A stretch of 36,016 nt of DNA from Ktedonobacterales bacterium (GTDB lineage: Bacteria; Chloroflexota; Ktedonobacteria; Ktedonobacterales; Ktedonobacteraceae), in assembly GCA_027451525.1 (NCBI GenBank), contig DAIDJF010000056.1:1-36016 (forward strand). Reading direction: 5' to 3'. The notes under the pieces are model-generated. The model was given only the letters and a program-made list of their open reading frames with translations. It searched no databases and had not been told where the DNA came from. The stretch's first letter is position 1. Every line of letters starts with the position of its first letter. Shown piece by piece: positions 8,444 to 15,273 of the stretch. Both the position numbers and the translations under genes were made by a program.

Positions 8444-8471
8444 GGCATGGTTCTGCACGAGGAACCGTGCC
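8444..8471 (+). terminator. Candidate terminator after the alpha-galactosidase gene
   Basis: Arms 8444-8453 (ggcatggttc) and 8462-8471 (gaaccgtgcc) pair at 9 of 10 positions plus a G-U, with an 8-nt loop, and are followed by tttgt. It lies 17 nt after the GH36 stop and ahead of the GTPase operon. The U-run is short, so termination strength is uncertain. Confidence 0.5.
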
Positions 8472-8608
8472 TTTGTCGGCGTAAAGTGAGTCTAACAAGC
8501 GGAATAAATCATGTACAATGTATGATAGAATAGGGGCAAGGAAACAGGGCAAATCATTTTTTCTTCGATATGGCCTCAAAAGCATTGTAATGAGGAGGGA
8601 AGTATAGC

Positions 8609-9838
8609 GTGGCTAGTCAAAAAAAACGTCCAGAGGACGAGCAGCAGCAAAAAATACGCAATAATCTATTACAAAGCCTTTTACGAAAAAGTGAGCGACC
8701 ACGGACCATACGTGATCTTGGCATTAGCACATTGAAAAATCTCCCTGCGAATATTGGTATGGTGCAGGGCTTAATGAAAGCAGTCAATTGGCGGCAGGCG
8801 CAAGAAGAGGTTTTACAGAATCTCAACAATACCGTGGTGATTGTTGGACAACCCAATACTGGTAAAAGTACGCTGTTTAATAAGATTAAAGGTCAGCAAC
8901 TCTCACCTGTTTCGGCACAAGCTGGAACGACACGCACGCTCATTCGCACCGATTTTGGTCCTTTTACACTCGTGGACACACCGGGTGTCGATGTGCCGGG
9001 CCATATTCCCGATGTGACCGAGAGTGGCCTGGAACAGGCAAGCGTGATTGTGCTTTTGATGGATGCGACAAAGGGTTTGCAGACCAAAGACCGTGAACTC
9101 TACGCCATATTACAGAAGCTGAATAAGCCGCTGGTCCTGGCAGTCAATAAAGTGGATGCGCTCAAAGGTGACGAAAATGGGGATCGTCTGGCAACCGAGA
9201 TCGCGATAATGCTTGGCACGCCCGGTGTGATCCCCGTGTCAGCGCAAACGGGCTTAAATATCGCTGAGGAACTCCTGCCTGAAATTATCAATGCCAGTCC
9301 GGAGGCCGCTCTGGTGATTGGGCGCGAGTTGCCTGCCTATCGTCGTGCCGCAGCTCAGCGCATTATTCGCAATGCGACATTTGTCAGTCTGGCGGCAGGT
9401 ATTGAGCCAATCCCATTGATTGATATTCCCATTCTACTCGGTACGCAAATTCGTCTGGTCCTGCGCATTGCCGCTTTGTACGGCGAGTCGATGAATACAA
9501 CGGACGCGATGACCTATGCGCGTGAACTGATTGTCACAATGGCGGGTGGACTGGGCTTGCGCTATTTGGCAGAACAAGCGGCAAAAGCCGTGCCGTTTGG
9601 TGGCGATTTCATCGCTGGTGCTATCGCTGGCGCGGCCACATGGTCAATTGGGCAGGTCGCGATAGAGTATTATGAAAGTGGGAAACAGGTCAATACAAAT
9701 CGTTTGCGCGAATTGTATAATCAGATGTATCGTCGTTTTCGACGAGAGCATTCGCCTGAGCAGTTGCGCTCCCGTATGATCGAAGGTGACGAGAGTAAGT
9801 TGCTGTCTGATGGATTGGGCGAGAAGAGCGACTTGTAA
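8609..9838 (+). CDS. Membrane-associated GTPase with C-terminal DUF697-like domain
   Basis: A 409-residue protein starting at GTG 8609 with a strong GAGGAGGGA ribosome site. The central G domain is complete: G1 GQPNTGKS 80-87, G2 threonine in AGTTRT 105-110, G3 DTPG 123-126, G4 NKVD 180-183 and G5 SAQ 211-213. This is the TrmE-Era-EngA-like order. From about 235 to 370 an alanine/isoleucine-rich segment (IEPIPLIDIPILLGTQIRLVL, then AGGLGLRYLAEQAAKAVPFGGDF) resembles the DUF697/YcjF-type membrane-interacting domain. The N-terminal 30 residues are charged. It heads a plus-strand run with 24 nt to the next gene. Likely a membrane-remodelling or stress GTPase; the partner is unknown. Confidence 0.8.
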   Translation: MASQKKRPEDEQQQKIRNNLLQSLLRKSERPRTIRDLGISTLKNLPANIGMVQGLMKAVNWRQAQEEVLQNLNNTVVIVGQPNTGKSTLFNKIKGQQLSPVSAQAGTTRTLIRTDFGPFTLVDTPGVDVPGHIPDVTESGLEQASVIVLLMDATKGLQTKDRELYAILQKLNKPLVLAVNKVDALKGDENGDRLATEIAIMLGTPGVIPVSAQTGLNIAEELLPEIINASPEAALVIGRELPAYRRAAAQRIIRNATFVSLAAGIEPIPLIDIPILLGTQIRLVLRIAALYGESMNTTDAMTYARELIVTMAGGLGLRYLAEQAAKAVPFGGDFIAGAIAGAATWSIGQVAIEYYESGKQVNTNRLRELYNQMYRRFRREHSPEQLRSRMIEGDESKLLSDGLGEKSDL

Positions 9839-9862
9839 AAAAGGGGCGTTGGGAGAGCAGAT

Positions 9863-10663
9863 ATGCGTTTTTCATCTAAAGAGCAATTCCCTTATGAACG
9901 GTATGATACGCTTGCAGAGCCGATGACCGTCTACTATCCAACGGGCGAGGATGAGCTTGCGCGTCATGTTTTTAAGACATTAGAGCGTGCTGGCAAGCTT
10001 CTCGCGCAGGTGCTTCATCTTCCAATGCCCGACCTGGAGATTTTGCTGGTTACTAAGGATGATTGGGAGCTTGCTCCACGAGGCGAATTTGACGATACCG
10101 ATACATTGCAGCCTTATTGGACCGAGGAGACGCAACCTCCTACTCTTGTTGTGCCACTAGAGATAACACCCGTTATCGGCGAGCTGACGCCTGAAAAGTT
10201 CTCGTACCTGCTCTACCGCGAACTGACACTGGCTTTTTTGGAAGAGGATGAGCGTCCCTGGGTGCAACAAAGTCCACTCTGGGCAGAAGAATGGCCTTTG
10301 ACGTTCGCCGCCATCTGGCTGGCACATCGTTTAGACGGTGTGCAAGGTATCGTGAGTAAAGACCTGTTGCCGCAATTTCCTGACTTGTTTGAGCCGGAGG
10401 CCGATGGCAAGACGCCCGTCACCATTCGCGGCTTTGACTGGTACGAGGATACCTCTTCAAATGAATATCTGCAATTTGCGTTGCTGCTTGAACAGTTTGC
10501 GTGTGATCTGCTAGAGCGCAATGTCCTTGATTTGCTGCCACGCTATCTGGCGCATTATCGCGTTGAGCGCGAAGCGTTGCTGAGCGATGAGGCGACGGAA
10601 ATCCTTGCCGACGCGCTTGGCCTTGGCGGCGCGCAGTGGCTGGAAGACCTCGTCTATTTTTAG
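9863..10663 (+). CDS. Uncharacterised protein resembling a degenerate peptidase-MA metalloprotease
   Basis: A 266-residue acidic protein with no signal peptide or membrane segment. I do not recognise it as a named family. Its layout resembles peptidase-MA gluzincins: an N-terminal block of the type TVYYPTGEDELARHVFKTLE, then LPMPDLEILLVTKDDWE, then a helix where HExxH is expected, then PLWAEEWPLTFAA where such enzymes have PxWxxEGxA. At the expected metal site the sequence is YLLYRELTLAFLE, so HExxH has become RELTL (119-123) and only the glutamate remains. If the resemblance is real, the protein cannot bind zinc the usual way and would be a binding or scaffold protein. It sits between the GTPase and the SDR gene (24 and 13 nt), implying co-expression. 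Confidence 0.6.
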   Translation: MRFSSKEQFPYERYDTLAEPMTVYYPTGEDELARHVFKTLERAGKLLAQVLHLPMPDLEILLVTKDDWELAPRGEFDDTDTLQPYWTEETQPPTLVVPLEITPVIGELTPEKFSYLLYRELTLAFLEEDERPWVQQSPLWAEEWPLTFAAIWLAHRLDGVQGIVSKDLLPQFPDLFEPEADGKTPVTIRGFDWYEDTSSNEYLQFALLLEQFACDLLERNVLDLLPRYLAHYRVEREALLSDEATEILADALGLGGAQWLEDLVYF

Positions 10664-10676
10664 GATGTGATACTGT

Positions 10677-11429
10677 ATGCAAGAACAACTGGTAGCTCTG
10701 ATAACGGGTGGCTCGCGTGGCATCGGGGCGGAAACGGCTCAAGCTCTCGCGGAATATGGCTATGATATCGTATTCACGTATCGCAACAAGTCGGCACGCG
10801 CGCAGGAGGTGGCAACGGCTATTCGCCAGAGAGAACGGCAAGCCCTGCCACTCTGCTGTGACATTACACAGATGAGCGATGTCGCGCACTTATTTCAGGA
10901 GCTTGCGCAATGGGCAGGGCATCTAAACCTGCTTGTACTCAACGCCTCTGGTGGCATGGAACGTGATCTGGTTGCTGCCGATCCTGACTATCCGATGCAT
11001 ATCAACCGCGACGCGCAACTTGCATTGGTCAAAACTGCCTTGCCATTGTTGCGTTCTGGCGGTATAATCGTCTTTGTGACGAGCCACTGGGCGCACCTCT
11101 ACGGCCAAATGCAGCAGTTGCCAGCCTATGAACCCGTTGCTGAGAGCAAGTATGCTGGTGAACAGGCTCTGCGTGCCATGCAGCCTGAACTTGATGCTTT
11201 GGGTTTACGTTTGCTCGTTGTGACAGGTGATCTCATCGAAGGAACTATCACACCTAAACTGCTAGATCGTGGTGCGCCCGGTCTGATTGAGCAGCGGCGC
11301 ACCCAGGGAACACTTCCTACTGCACGCGATATGGGGCGTGTGATCGCGCAAGCTGCTCTCGACCCCACTCTCGCCAGCGGCGCAACAGTTGTCATCGGTG
11401 CGCCTCTCGACTCGATGCGCACCGCATAA
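10677..11429 (+). CDS. SDR-family protein lacking the catalytic tyrosine
   Basis: A 250-residue Rossmann-fold protein with the classical SDR cofactor motif TGGSRGIG (10-17) and NASG (89-92). It also has Asn110 in INRDAQL and Ser136 in VTSHWAH, the positions of the SDR catalytic Asn and Ser. The active-site YxxxK is not intact: the aligned segment reads EPVAESKYAGE, with Lys158 kept but Val154 where tyrosine belongs. Tyr151 is three residues too early. It may be an atypical reductase or a non-catalytic NAD(P)-binding protein. It is third in the GTPase operon, 13 nt after the preceding gene, and it ends 29 nt from a convergent gene. Confidence 0.85.
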   Translation: MQEQLVALITGGSRGIGAETAQALAEYGYDIVFTYRNKSARAQEVATAIRQRERQALPLCCDITQMSDVAHLFQELAQWAGHLNLLVLNASGGMERDLVAADPDYPMHINRDAQLALVKTALPLLRSGGIIVFVTSHWAHLYGQMQQLPAYEPVAESKYAGEQALRAMQPELDALGLRLLVVTGDLIEGTITPKLLDRGAPGLIEQRRTQGTLPTARDMGRVIAQAALDPTLASGATVVIGAPLDSMRTA

Positions 11430-11458
11430 ATCCCTCAAAACTGTTCAGCGGACCGGCT

Positions 11459-12484
11459 CTACAATTCCTGTCGAACCATTTTAGCTCCTTCGGCTAATGC
11501 ACAGAGCTTGCCAAAGGCGACTTCGTGGGGCAGGTATTTCATGCCACAATCGGGAGCCAGGATCAGGCGTTCCGGTTCTATATACCGCAAGGCTGCACGG
11601 ATTCTATTCGCCACTATCTCCGGCGTTTCTATCTCCATCTCACCCAGGTTCAAGACGCCTAGAATGAGGGTTTTATTCGAGAGTTGACGAATGACCGAGA
11701 GGTCGAGCTGTGGTTGGGCTGTTTCAATCGAAATCTGCTTGACGACGCAATCACGCAGCTCGGTGAGGAATGCGTATTCGGGCGGGCGGTTATGAACAAT
11801 CGCCGCATAGCCAAAACAGAGGTGCAAAGCTGTTGTTCCCCCAATGCCCTCTAATGCTCGATTGATGACCTCTACCGCATATGCCCTGGCCTGCTCTGGT
11901 CTGGCTTGCAGATATGGCTCATCAATTTGTACCACATCGGCTCCCGCGGCCTGCAAACTTTTGATCTCCTCGTTGACTGCGGCCGCGATATCCAATGCCA
12001 GGGCTTTCTGATCATGGTAATAGTCATTCTGTGCCTGTTGAGCAATCGTGAAAGGGCCTGGCACGGTGATCTTGATGCGATGATTTGTGTTGCGGCGGAG
12101 AAACTCCACGTCGCGGACTTCAACTGGATATAAGCGACGAATTGGGCCGACAACACGCGGGACTGGGTTGGGGTGACCTGTGCGATCCAGAGCAACGCCT
12201 GGGTTATCGAGGTCCATGCCGCCTAATGCGGTGGCGAAGCGGTTAGAGTAACTTTCCCGCCGTATCTCCCCATCAGAAATAATGTCTATACCCGCACGCT
12301 CCATGTCACGAATGGCAAGAAGGGTTGCATCGTCTTGTGCTTGTTGCAGCAGTGGTTCTGGAATACGCCAAATTTCACGCGCGCGGACGCGAGGCGGTAA
12401 TCGGCTTTGTAAATTTTTGCGATCAACCAACCATTCTGGTTGAGGATAGCTTCCCACAACTGTTGTCAAAAGCCTATCAGTCAT
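11459..12484 (-). CDS. MetE-core-like cobalamin-independent methyltransferase
   Basis: A 341-residue single-domain homologue of the C-terminal catalytic half of methionine synthase MetE (Meth_synt_2, TIM barrel). The four zinc ligands of MetE are visible as His221 and Cys223 (ALHLCFG), Glu254 (SIETAQP) and Cys313 (APDCGMKYL). DIISDGEIRRESYSNRF is typical of the family. The N-terminal folate-binding half of full MetE is absent, so the methyl donor may be something other than methyl-folate; short archaeal forms use a corrinoid protein. The frame is open to 12520, but the ATG at 12484 has AAAGGA about 6 nt upstream and leads directly into TDRLLTTVVGSYPQ, so it is chosen. It is a single gene with its own promoter at 12573-12602. 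Confidence 0.82.
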   Translation of the reverse strand: MTDRLLTTVVGSYPQPEWLVDRKNLQSRLPPRVRAREIWRIPEPLLQQAQDDATLLAIRDMERAGIDIISDGEIRRESYSNRFATALGGMDLDNPGVALDRTGHPNPVPRVVGPIRRLYPVEVRDVEFLRRNTNHRIKITVPGPFTIAQQAQNDYYHDQKALALDIAAAVNEEIKSLQAAGADVVQIDEPYLQARPEQARAYAVEVINRALEGIGGTTALHLCFGYAAIVHNRPPEYAFLTELRDCVVKQISIETAQPQLDLSVIRQLSNKTLILGVLNLGEMEIETPEIVANRIRAALRYIEPERLILAPDCGMKYLPHEVAFGKLCALAEGAKMVRQEL

Positions 12485-12538
12485 ACTTTTTCCTTTACAC
12501 ACAATTTTCATGGCCGCCAATAGCCAGCGCGCTGTTGT

Positions 12539-12602
12539 TTGTCCGTAGAGCGAACTGTTGTCCGCTAAGATAAGTATAGATAATAGCGAACAATCGTGTC
12601 AA
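12539..12602 (-). promoter_or_regulatory. Promoter of the MetE-like gene with alternating direct repeats
   Basis: Read on the minus strand, TTGACA (12597-12602) and TATACT (12573-12578) are separated by 18 nt: a perfect -35 and a 5/6 -10 box. Two heptamers alternate around and below it. agcgaac (plus-strand spelling) occurs at 12585-12591 and 12549-12555; ttgtccg occurs at 12558-12564 and 12539-12545. One agcgaac copy lies inside the -35/-10 spacer, where a bound protein would block RNA polymerase. The regulator is unknown. Confidence 0.6.
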
Positions 12603-12638
12603 GAGACACAGCTTTTCCCGCTCATCATGCCCATTGTG

Positions 12639-12678
12639 CTCCTCGTGCGGCTTCCCTGGCGGGGTGACGCACGAGGAG
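12639..12678 (-). terminator. Candidate terminator of the sugar-transport operon
   Basis: An 11-bp perfect inverted repeat: ctcctcgtgcg at 12639-12649 and cgcacgaggag at 12668-12678, with an 18-nt loop. It lies about 45 nt beyond the stop of the last permease gene on the minus strand. It is GC-rich, but no U-run follows. Confidence 0.45.
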
Positions 12679-12721
12679 AGCGCGATGAATTGCCGTTTCC
12701 CACGCGGGTTTTGTGCTCTGT

Positions 12722-13612
12722 TTAACCTTTGACGCCAGAGCCAATCGCTCCCTCGATAAAGTAGCGTTGGAAGATGAAGAAGAGTACCAGCACAGGGATA
12801 GCGTTAAACATCGAACCGGCAATCAGCAGGTTATACTGCGTGTAGTGCGCGCTCTTGAAGAAGTAGAGTCCCAGCGGCAGCGTGTACATATCTCTGCTAT
12901 CCAGCACGAGCAGGGGCCAGAGGAAATCATTCCACGCGCCCTGGAAGCTGAGAATGGCAACGGCGGTCAGAGCGGGTTTCACCAGTGGCAGAATGATCTG
13001 GTAGAACGTGCGCCAGCGTGACGCACCGTCTATACGGGCCGACTCTTCCAGTTCCTTCGGCAATGTCTTCATAAACTGCACCATCAAGAAGACCGAGAAG
13101 GGTTGTGCCATTGCGGGTAACAAGAGCGCGAAAAATGTATTGATCAGGTGCAGGTCATTCATGACCAGGAATTTTGGGATGATTGTGACGGGCGAAGGGA
13201 TCATCATCACAGCCAGCGTGGTGATGAAAATGATCTCTTTGCCTGGAAAATTCAAGCGCGAGAGGGCGTAGCCTGCCATAGCCGAAAAGAGCACGTTGAG
13301 AACGACTGTGCCCGCTGCGTAAATGAACGCATTCAATAGCCAGCGCAGAAAGGCTGGATCGCTGAGTATCTGTTGATAGTTACCCAGCGTCCAGGGATTG
13401 GGCAGTAGCGTGGGTGGAAAGTCTAGAATGTGCTGAAAAGTCTTGAAAGAAGAGAGAAACGAGAAAATGAAGGGACCAAGTGAGGTAAGCGTAAAGATGA
13501 GCAACATCAGGTAGATGATGATGTTATTCCAGCGAAAACGCCGCTGTTTCTCTTCCATATGCGCTGTTGTGGTACGCTCTGCGACCTTGCCTTGGGTGGT
13601 TGCTTGTGCCAT
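12722..13612 (-). CDS. Carbohydrate ABC transporter permease, CUT1 family, MalG-like
   Basis: A 296-residue membrane protein with about six hydrophobic segments, the first near 30-55. The cytoplasmic EAA loop that contacts the ATPase is visible at 189-213 (EESARIDGASRWRTFYQIIL, then PLVKPA). Length and sequence suit the MalG-type second permease of CUT1 sugar importers. It is 22 nt downstream of the MalF-type gene on the same strand. The N-terminal 25 residues are polar and probably cytoplasmic. No ATP-binding subunit is encoded nearby, so a shared MsiK/MalK-type ATPase from elsewhere is expected. The sugar is unknown. Confidence 0.9.
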   Translation of the reverse strand: MAQATTQGKVAERTTTAHMEEKQRRFRWNNIIIYLMLLIFTLTSLGPFIFSFLSSFKTFQHILDFPPTLLPNPWTLGNYQQILSDPAFLRWLLNAFIYAAGTVVLNVLFSAMAGYALSRLNFPGKEIIFITTLAVMMIPSPVTIIPKFLVMNDLHLINTFFALLLPAMAQPFSVFLMVQFMKTLPKELEESARIDGASRWRTFYQIILPLVKPALTAVAILSFQGAWNDFLWPLLVLDSRDMYTLPLGLYFFKSAHYTQYNLLIAGSMFNAIPVLVLFFIFQRYFIEGAIGSGVKG

Positions 13613-13634
13613 CTGAGAAAGTCCTCCCTGACCA

Positions 13635-14606
13635 CTAGTTATTCACGTCTATAAAGCGACGCTGAATCAGTGTGACTATGAAGATGACGATGAAAAGAAT
13701 AACCGACATGGCTGCTGCGAGGCCAAACTGGTTATCGGTAAAGGCTTTATTGTAGATTTCGAGGAGCGGTGTCAAGGTTGAGTTAAGCGGGCCGCCCTCT
13801 GTCATAAACTTGGCCTGGTCAAACATCTGGAATGCCCCAATCGTGCCGAGCGCGACAACCAGGAAGATGGAGGGACGCAGAAGTGGTAGCGTGACATTCC
13901 AGAATGAGGTAAAGTTGCCCGCGCCATCGACCTTTGCTGCTTCAATTAGCTCTTGGGGCACATCTTGTAGTGCTGCCAGAAAGTAGATCATAAATGTTGC
14001 GGCTGTTGTCCAAATGTTGAGGATCATGAGGGCGGGTAGGGCGAAATTGGGATCTTCCAGCCAGTGCGGGCCTGGGATGTTGACGACTGAGAGCAGGTAG
14101 TTGATCGCTCCCTGCGGCGCGTAGAGCCAGAGAAAGATGAGCGAGATCGCGACAGACGAGGTAACGGCTGGCATGTAGAAGATGGTGCGGAACGTGCCGC
14201 GCAGAAATGTCGTATTGTTGAGTAAAACTGCCAGGAGGAGCGCGAGGATAGTTTCACCAATGACGACGAAGAACGTAAAACGCACAATATTCCACATCGA
14301 GACCCAGAAATCGCTCTGACTGGCATAGGCAAGCTGATTGAAGAGTACCTGATAGTTGTGTAGTCCCACAAAAACGGGCGTTGTGAAGCCGATATCGAGT
14401 CTGAACAGGCTCAGGCCCACCCCGTAAAAGGCGACAAACAGGGTGAACACGCACAAAACGATGAGGTAGGGAGCCAGGAAGAGATAGGCGGCAAGTGTCT
14501 CTTTTCTGTTAAATGAACTGGAATTGTCTGTATTGCGCTGTCGCCTGCCTGCTTTAGCACGTGACGCTGCGGATGCAGCCGAGGATGCTACTGGTTGCGT
14601 TGCCAT
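13635..14606 (-). CDS. Carbohydrate ABC transporter permease, CUT1 family, MalF-like
   Basis: A 323-residue inner-membrane protein. A 35-residue Ala/Ser/Arg-rich cytoplasmic tail is followed by the first membrane segment at about 39-66, then five more. The EAA loop is IEAAKVDGAGNFTSFWNVTL then PLLRP at 221-245. It pairs with the MalG-like permease downstream and the binding lipoprotein upstream. A 667-nt repeat-filled gap separates it from that lipoprotein gene, which is unusual, because these genes normally sit close together. Confidence 0.9.
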   Translation of the reverse strand: MATQPVASSAASAASRAKAGRRQRNTDNSSSFNRKETLAAYLFLAPYLIVLCVFTLFVAFYGVGLSLFRLDIGFTTPVFVGLHNYQVLFNQLAYASQSDFWVSMWNIVRFTFFVVIGETILALLLAVLLNNTTFLRGTFRTIFYMPAVTSSVAISLIFLWLYAPQGAINYLLSVVNIPGPHWLEDPNFALPALMILNIWTTAATFMIYFLAALQDVPQELIEAAKVDGAGNFTSFWNVTLPLLRPSIFLVVALGTIGAFQMFDQAKFMTEGGPLNSTLTPLLEIYNKAFTDNQFGLAAAMSVILFIVIFIVTLIQRRFIDVNN

Positions 14607-14690
14607 ACGGATGCTCCTTCATTTCTGATGCGTATTGGATGAACGAAATGCCCATAAAACCCATATAAATTGATTGTGCTTTTTCAAAGA

Positions 14691-14854
14691 AATTGCGTAG
14701 GGGCGTGATTCTATCGCGCCCTCGTTCCCCATCGAATGGCCTGCCACATGGCTCCCCAGGCGGATTGATGGGCGAGCAGGGCGTGATAAATCACGCCCCT
14801 ACATCAATGTCCACATTATTTTTTTCACCACCATCATCATGCCTCTACGCAATT
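14691..14854 (+). mobile_element. MITE-like element, copy A
   Basis: The ends form an inverted repeat: the left end (aattgcgtaggggcgtgat, 14691-14709) and the right end (14836-14854) match at 17 of 19 positions. Inside, a further inverted copy of the end motif (aatcacgcccctac) closes at 14802. The whole unit is similar, in inverse orientation, to 19517-19682, including a shared 29-nt end block (14820-14848) that differs at one position. It encodes nothing, so any movement would need a transposase in trans. Confidence 0.7.
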
Positions 14855-14981
14855 CCGTGTCCGTGTGCCTGTGCAACGTGATCGCCATTGTGCATTCACC
14901 GTGCCACAGAGAAACGGCATTCTTGGTACAGTCAATCTTCATTCCTCCCGTTTTGGAGAGGCAGGACGACCGCGAGGGCGG

Positions 14982-15080
14982 ACACGGGGAGGTTTTTTTA
15001 ACTCATTGCTGCATGGTGTGGTCGCCCGTGCGTCCCCCACATCCGCCGGATGCCCCTTTTCGAGAAAAACCTCCCCGTGT
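14982..15080. repeat. Palindromic repeat with 16-bp perfect arms
   Basis: Arms acacggggaggttttt (14982-14997) and its exact reverse complement (15065-15080) flank a 67-nt interior. The preceding segment from 14959 (aggcaggacgaccgcgaggg) recurs with one change at 35873, followed there by the same arm. This makes it a dispersed repeat family and not only a local terminator. Confidence 0.7.
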
Positions 15081-15092
15081 AACGCGAGATTT

Positions 15093-15141
15093 GCCCCTAC
15101 AATGATACGATGCACGCTATACATTTATTCATTGTAGGGGC
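15093..15141. repeat. Palindrome with 13-bp perfect arms
   Basis: gcccctacaatga (15093-15105) and tcattgtaggggc (15129-15141) are exact reverse complements with a 23-nt loop. The right arm runs into gtaggggcgtgatttatca, the same end motif as the MITE-like elements, so this may be a shorter relative. Confidence 0.65.
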
Positions 15142-15165
15142 GTGATTTATCACTCCCCGCTCCCT

Positions 15166-15205
15166 GGCACAAAAAGGTGCGCAATGACATGTGACAGAGC
15201 ACTAC
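15166..15205 (+). repeat. Dispersed repeat, third family
   Basis: Bases 15166-15197 match 19742-19773 at 29 of 32 positions in the same orientation. Bases 15180-15205 match the reverse complement of 35829-35854 at 24 of 26. The three copies sit beside unrelated genes. Confidence 0.65.
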
Positions 15206-15227
15206 AATGACCTGCTTTGATGTGTAT

Positions 15228-15249
15228 AGGGCATGATTTCTCACGCCCT
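15228..15249 (-). terminator. Hairpin just after the sugar-binding lipoprotein gene
   Basis: agggcatga (15228-15236) and tcacgccct (15241-15249) pair at 8 of 9 positions plus G-U around a 4-nt loop. It lies 24 nt beyond the lipoprotein stop. It lacks a U-run and resembles the repeat end motif, so it could act as a 3' mRNA-stabilising hairpin or a partial terminator. Confidence 0.4.
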
Positions 15250-15273
15250 TGCGTCCTTAATAGTTACTCCGTC

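Larger units (their letters stand above)
14607..15273. repeat. Repeat-filled gap between sugar-binding protein and permease genes
   Basis: No gene is visible in these 667 bases; the open frames here run through repeats in both directions. The gap holds a MITE-like element at 14691-14854, a 16-bp-arm palindrome at 14982-15080, a 13-bp-arm palindrome at 15093-15141, a dispersed repeat at 15166-15205 and a small hairpin at 15228-15249. Several of these have relatives at 19517-19773 and 35829-35913 in the window. Confidence 0.8.

Noticed and set aside
14693..15137. Several open frames of 60-90 codons between the permease and the binding-protein gene
   Set aside because: They run through palindromic repeats on both strands and have no ribosome sites or protein-like composition.
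14607..15273. CRISPR array
   Set aside because: The repeats differ in length and sequence, are not evenly spaced, and occur singly next to other genes.
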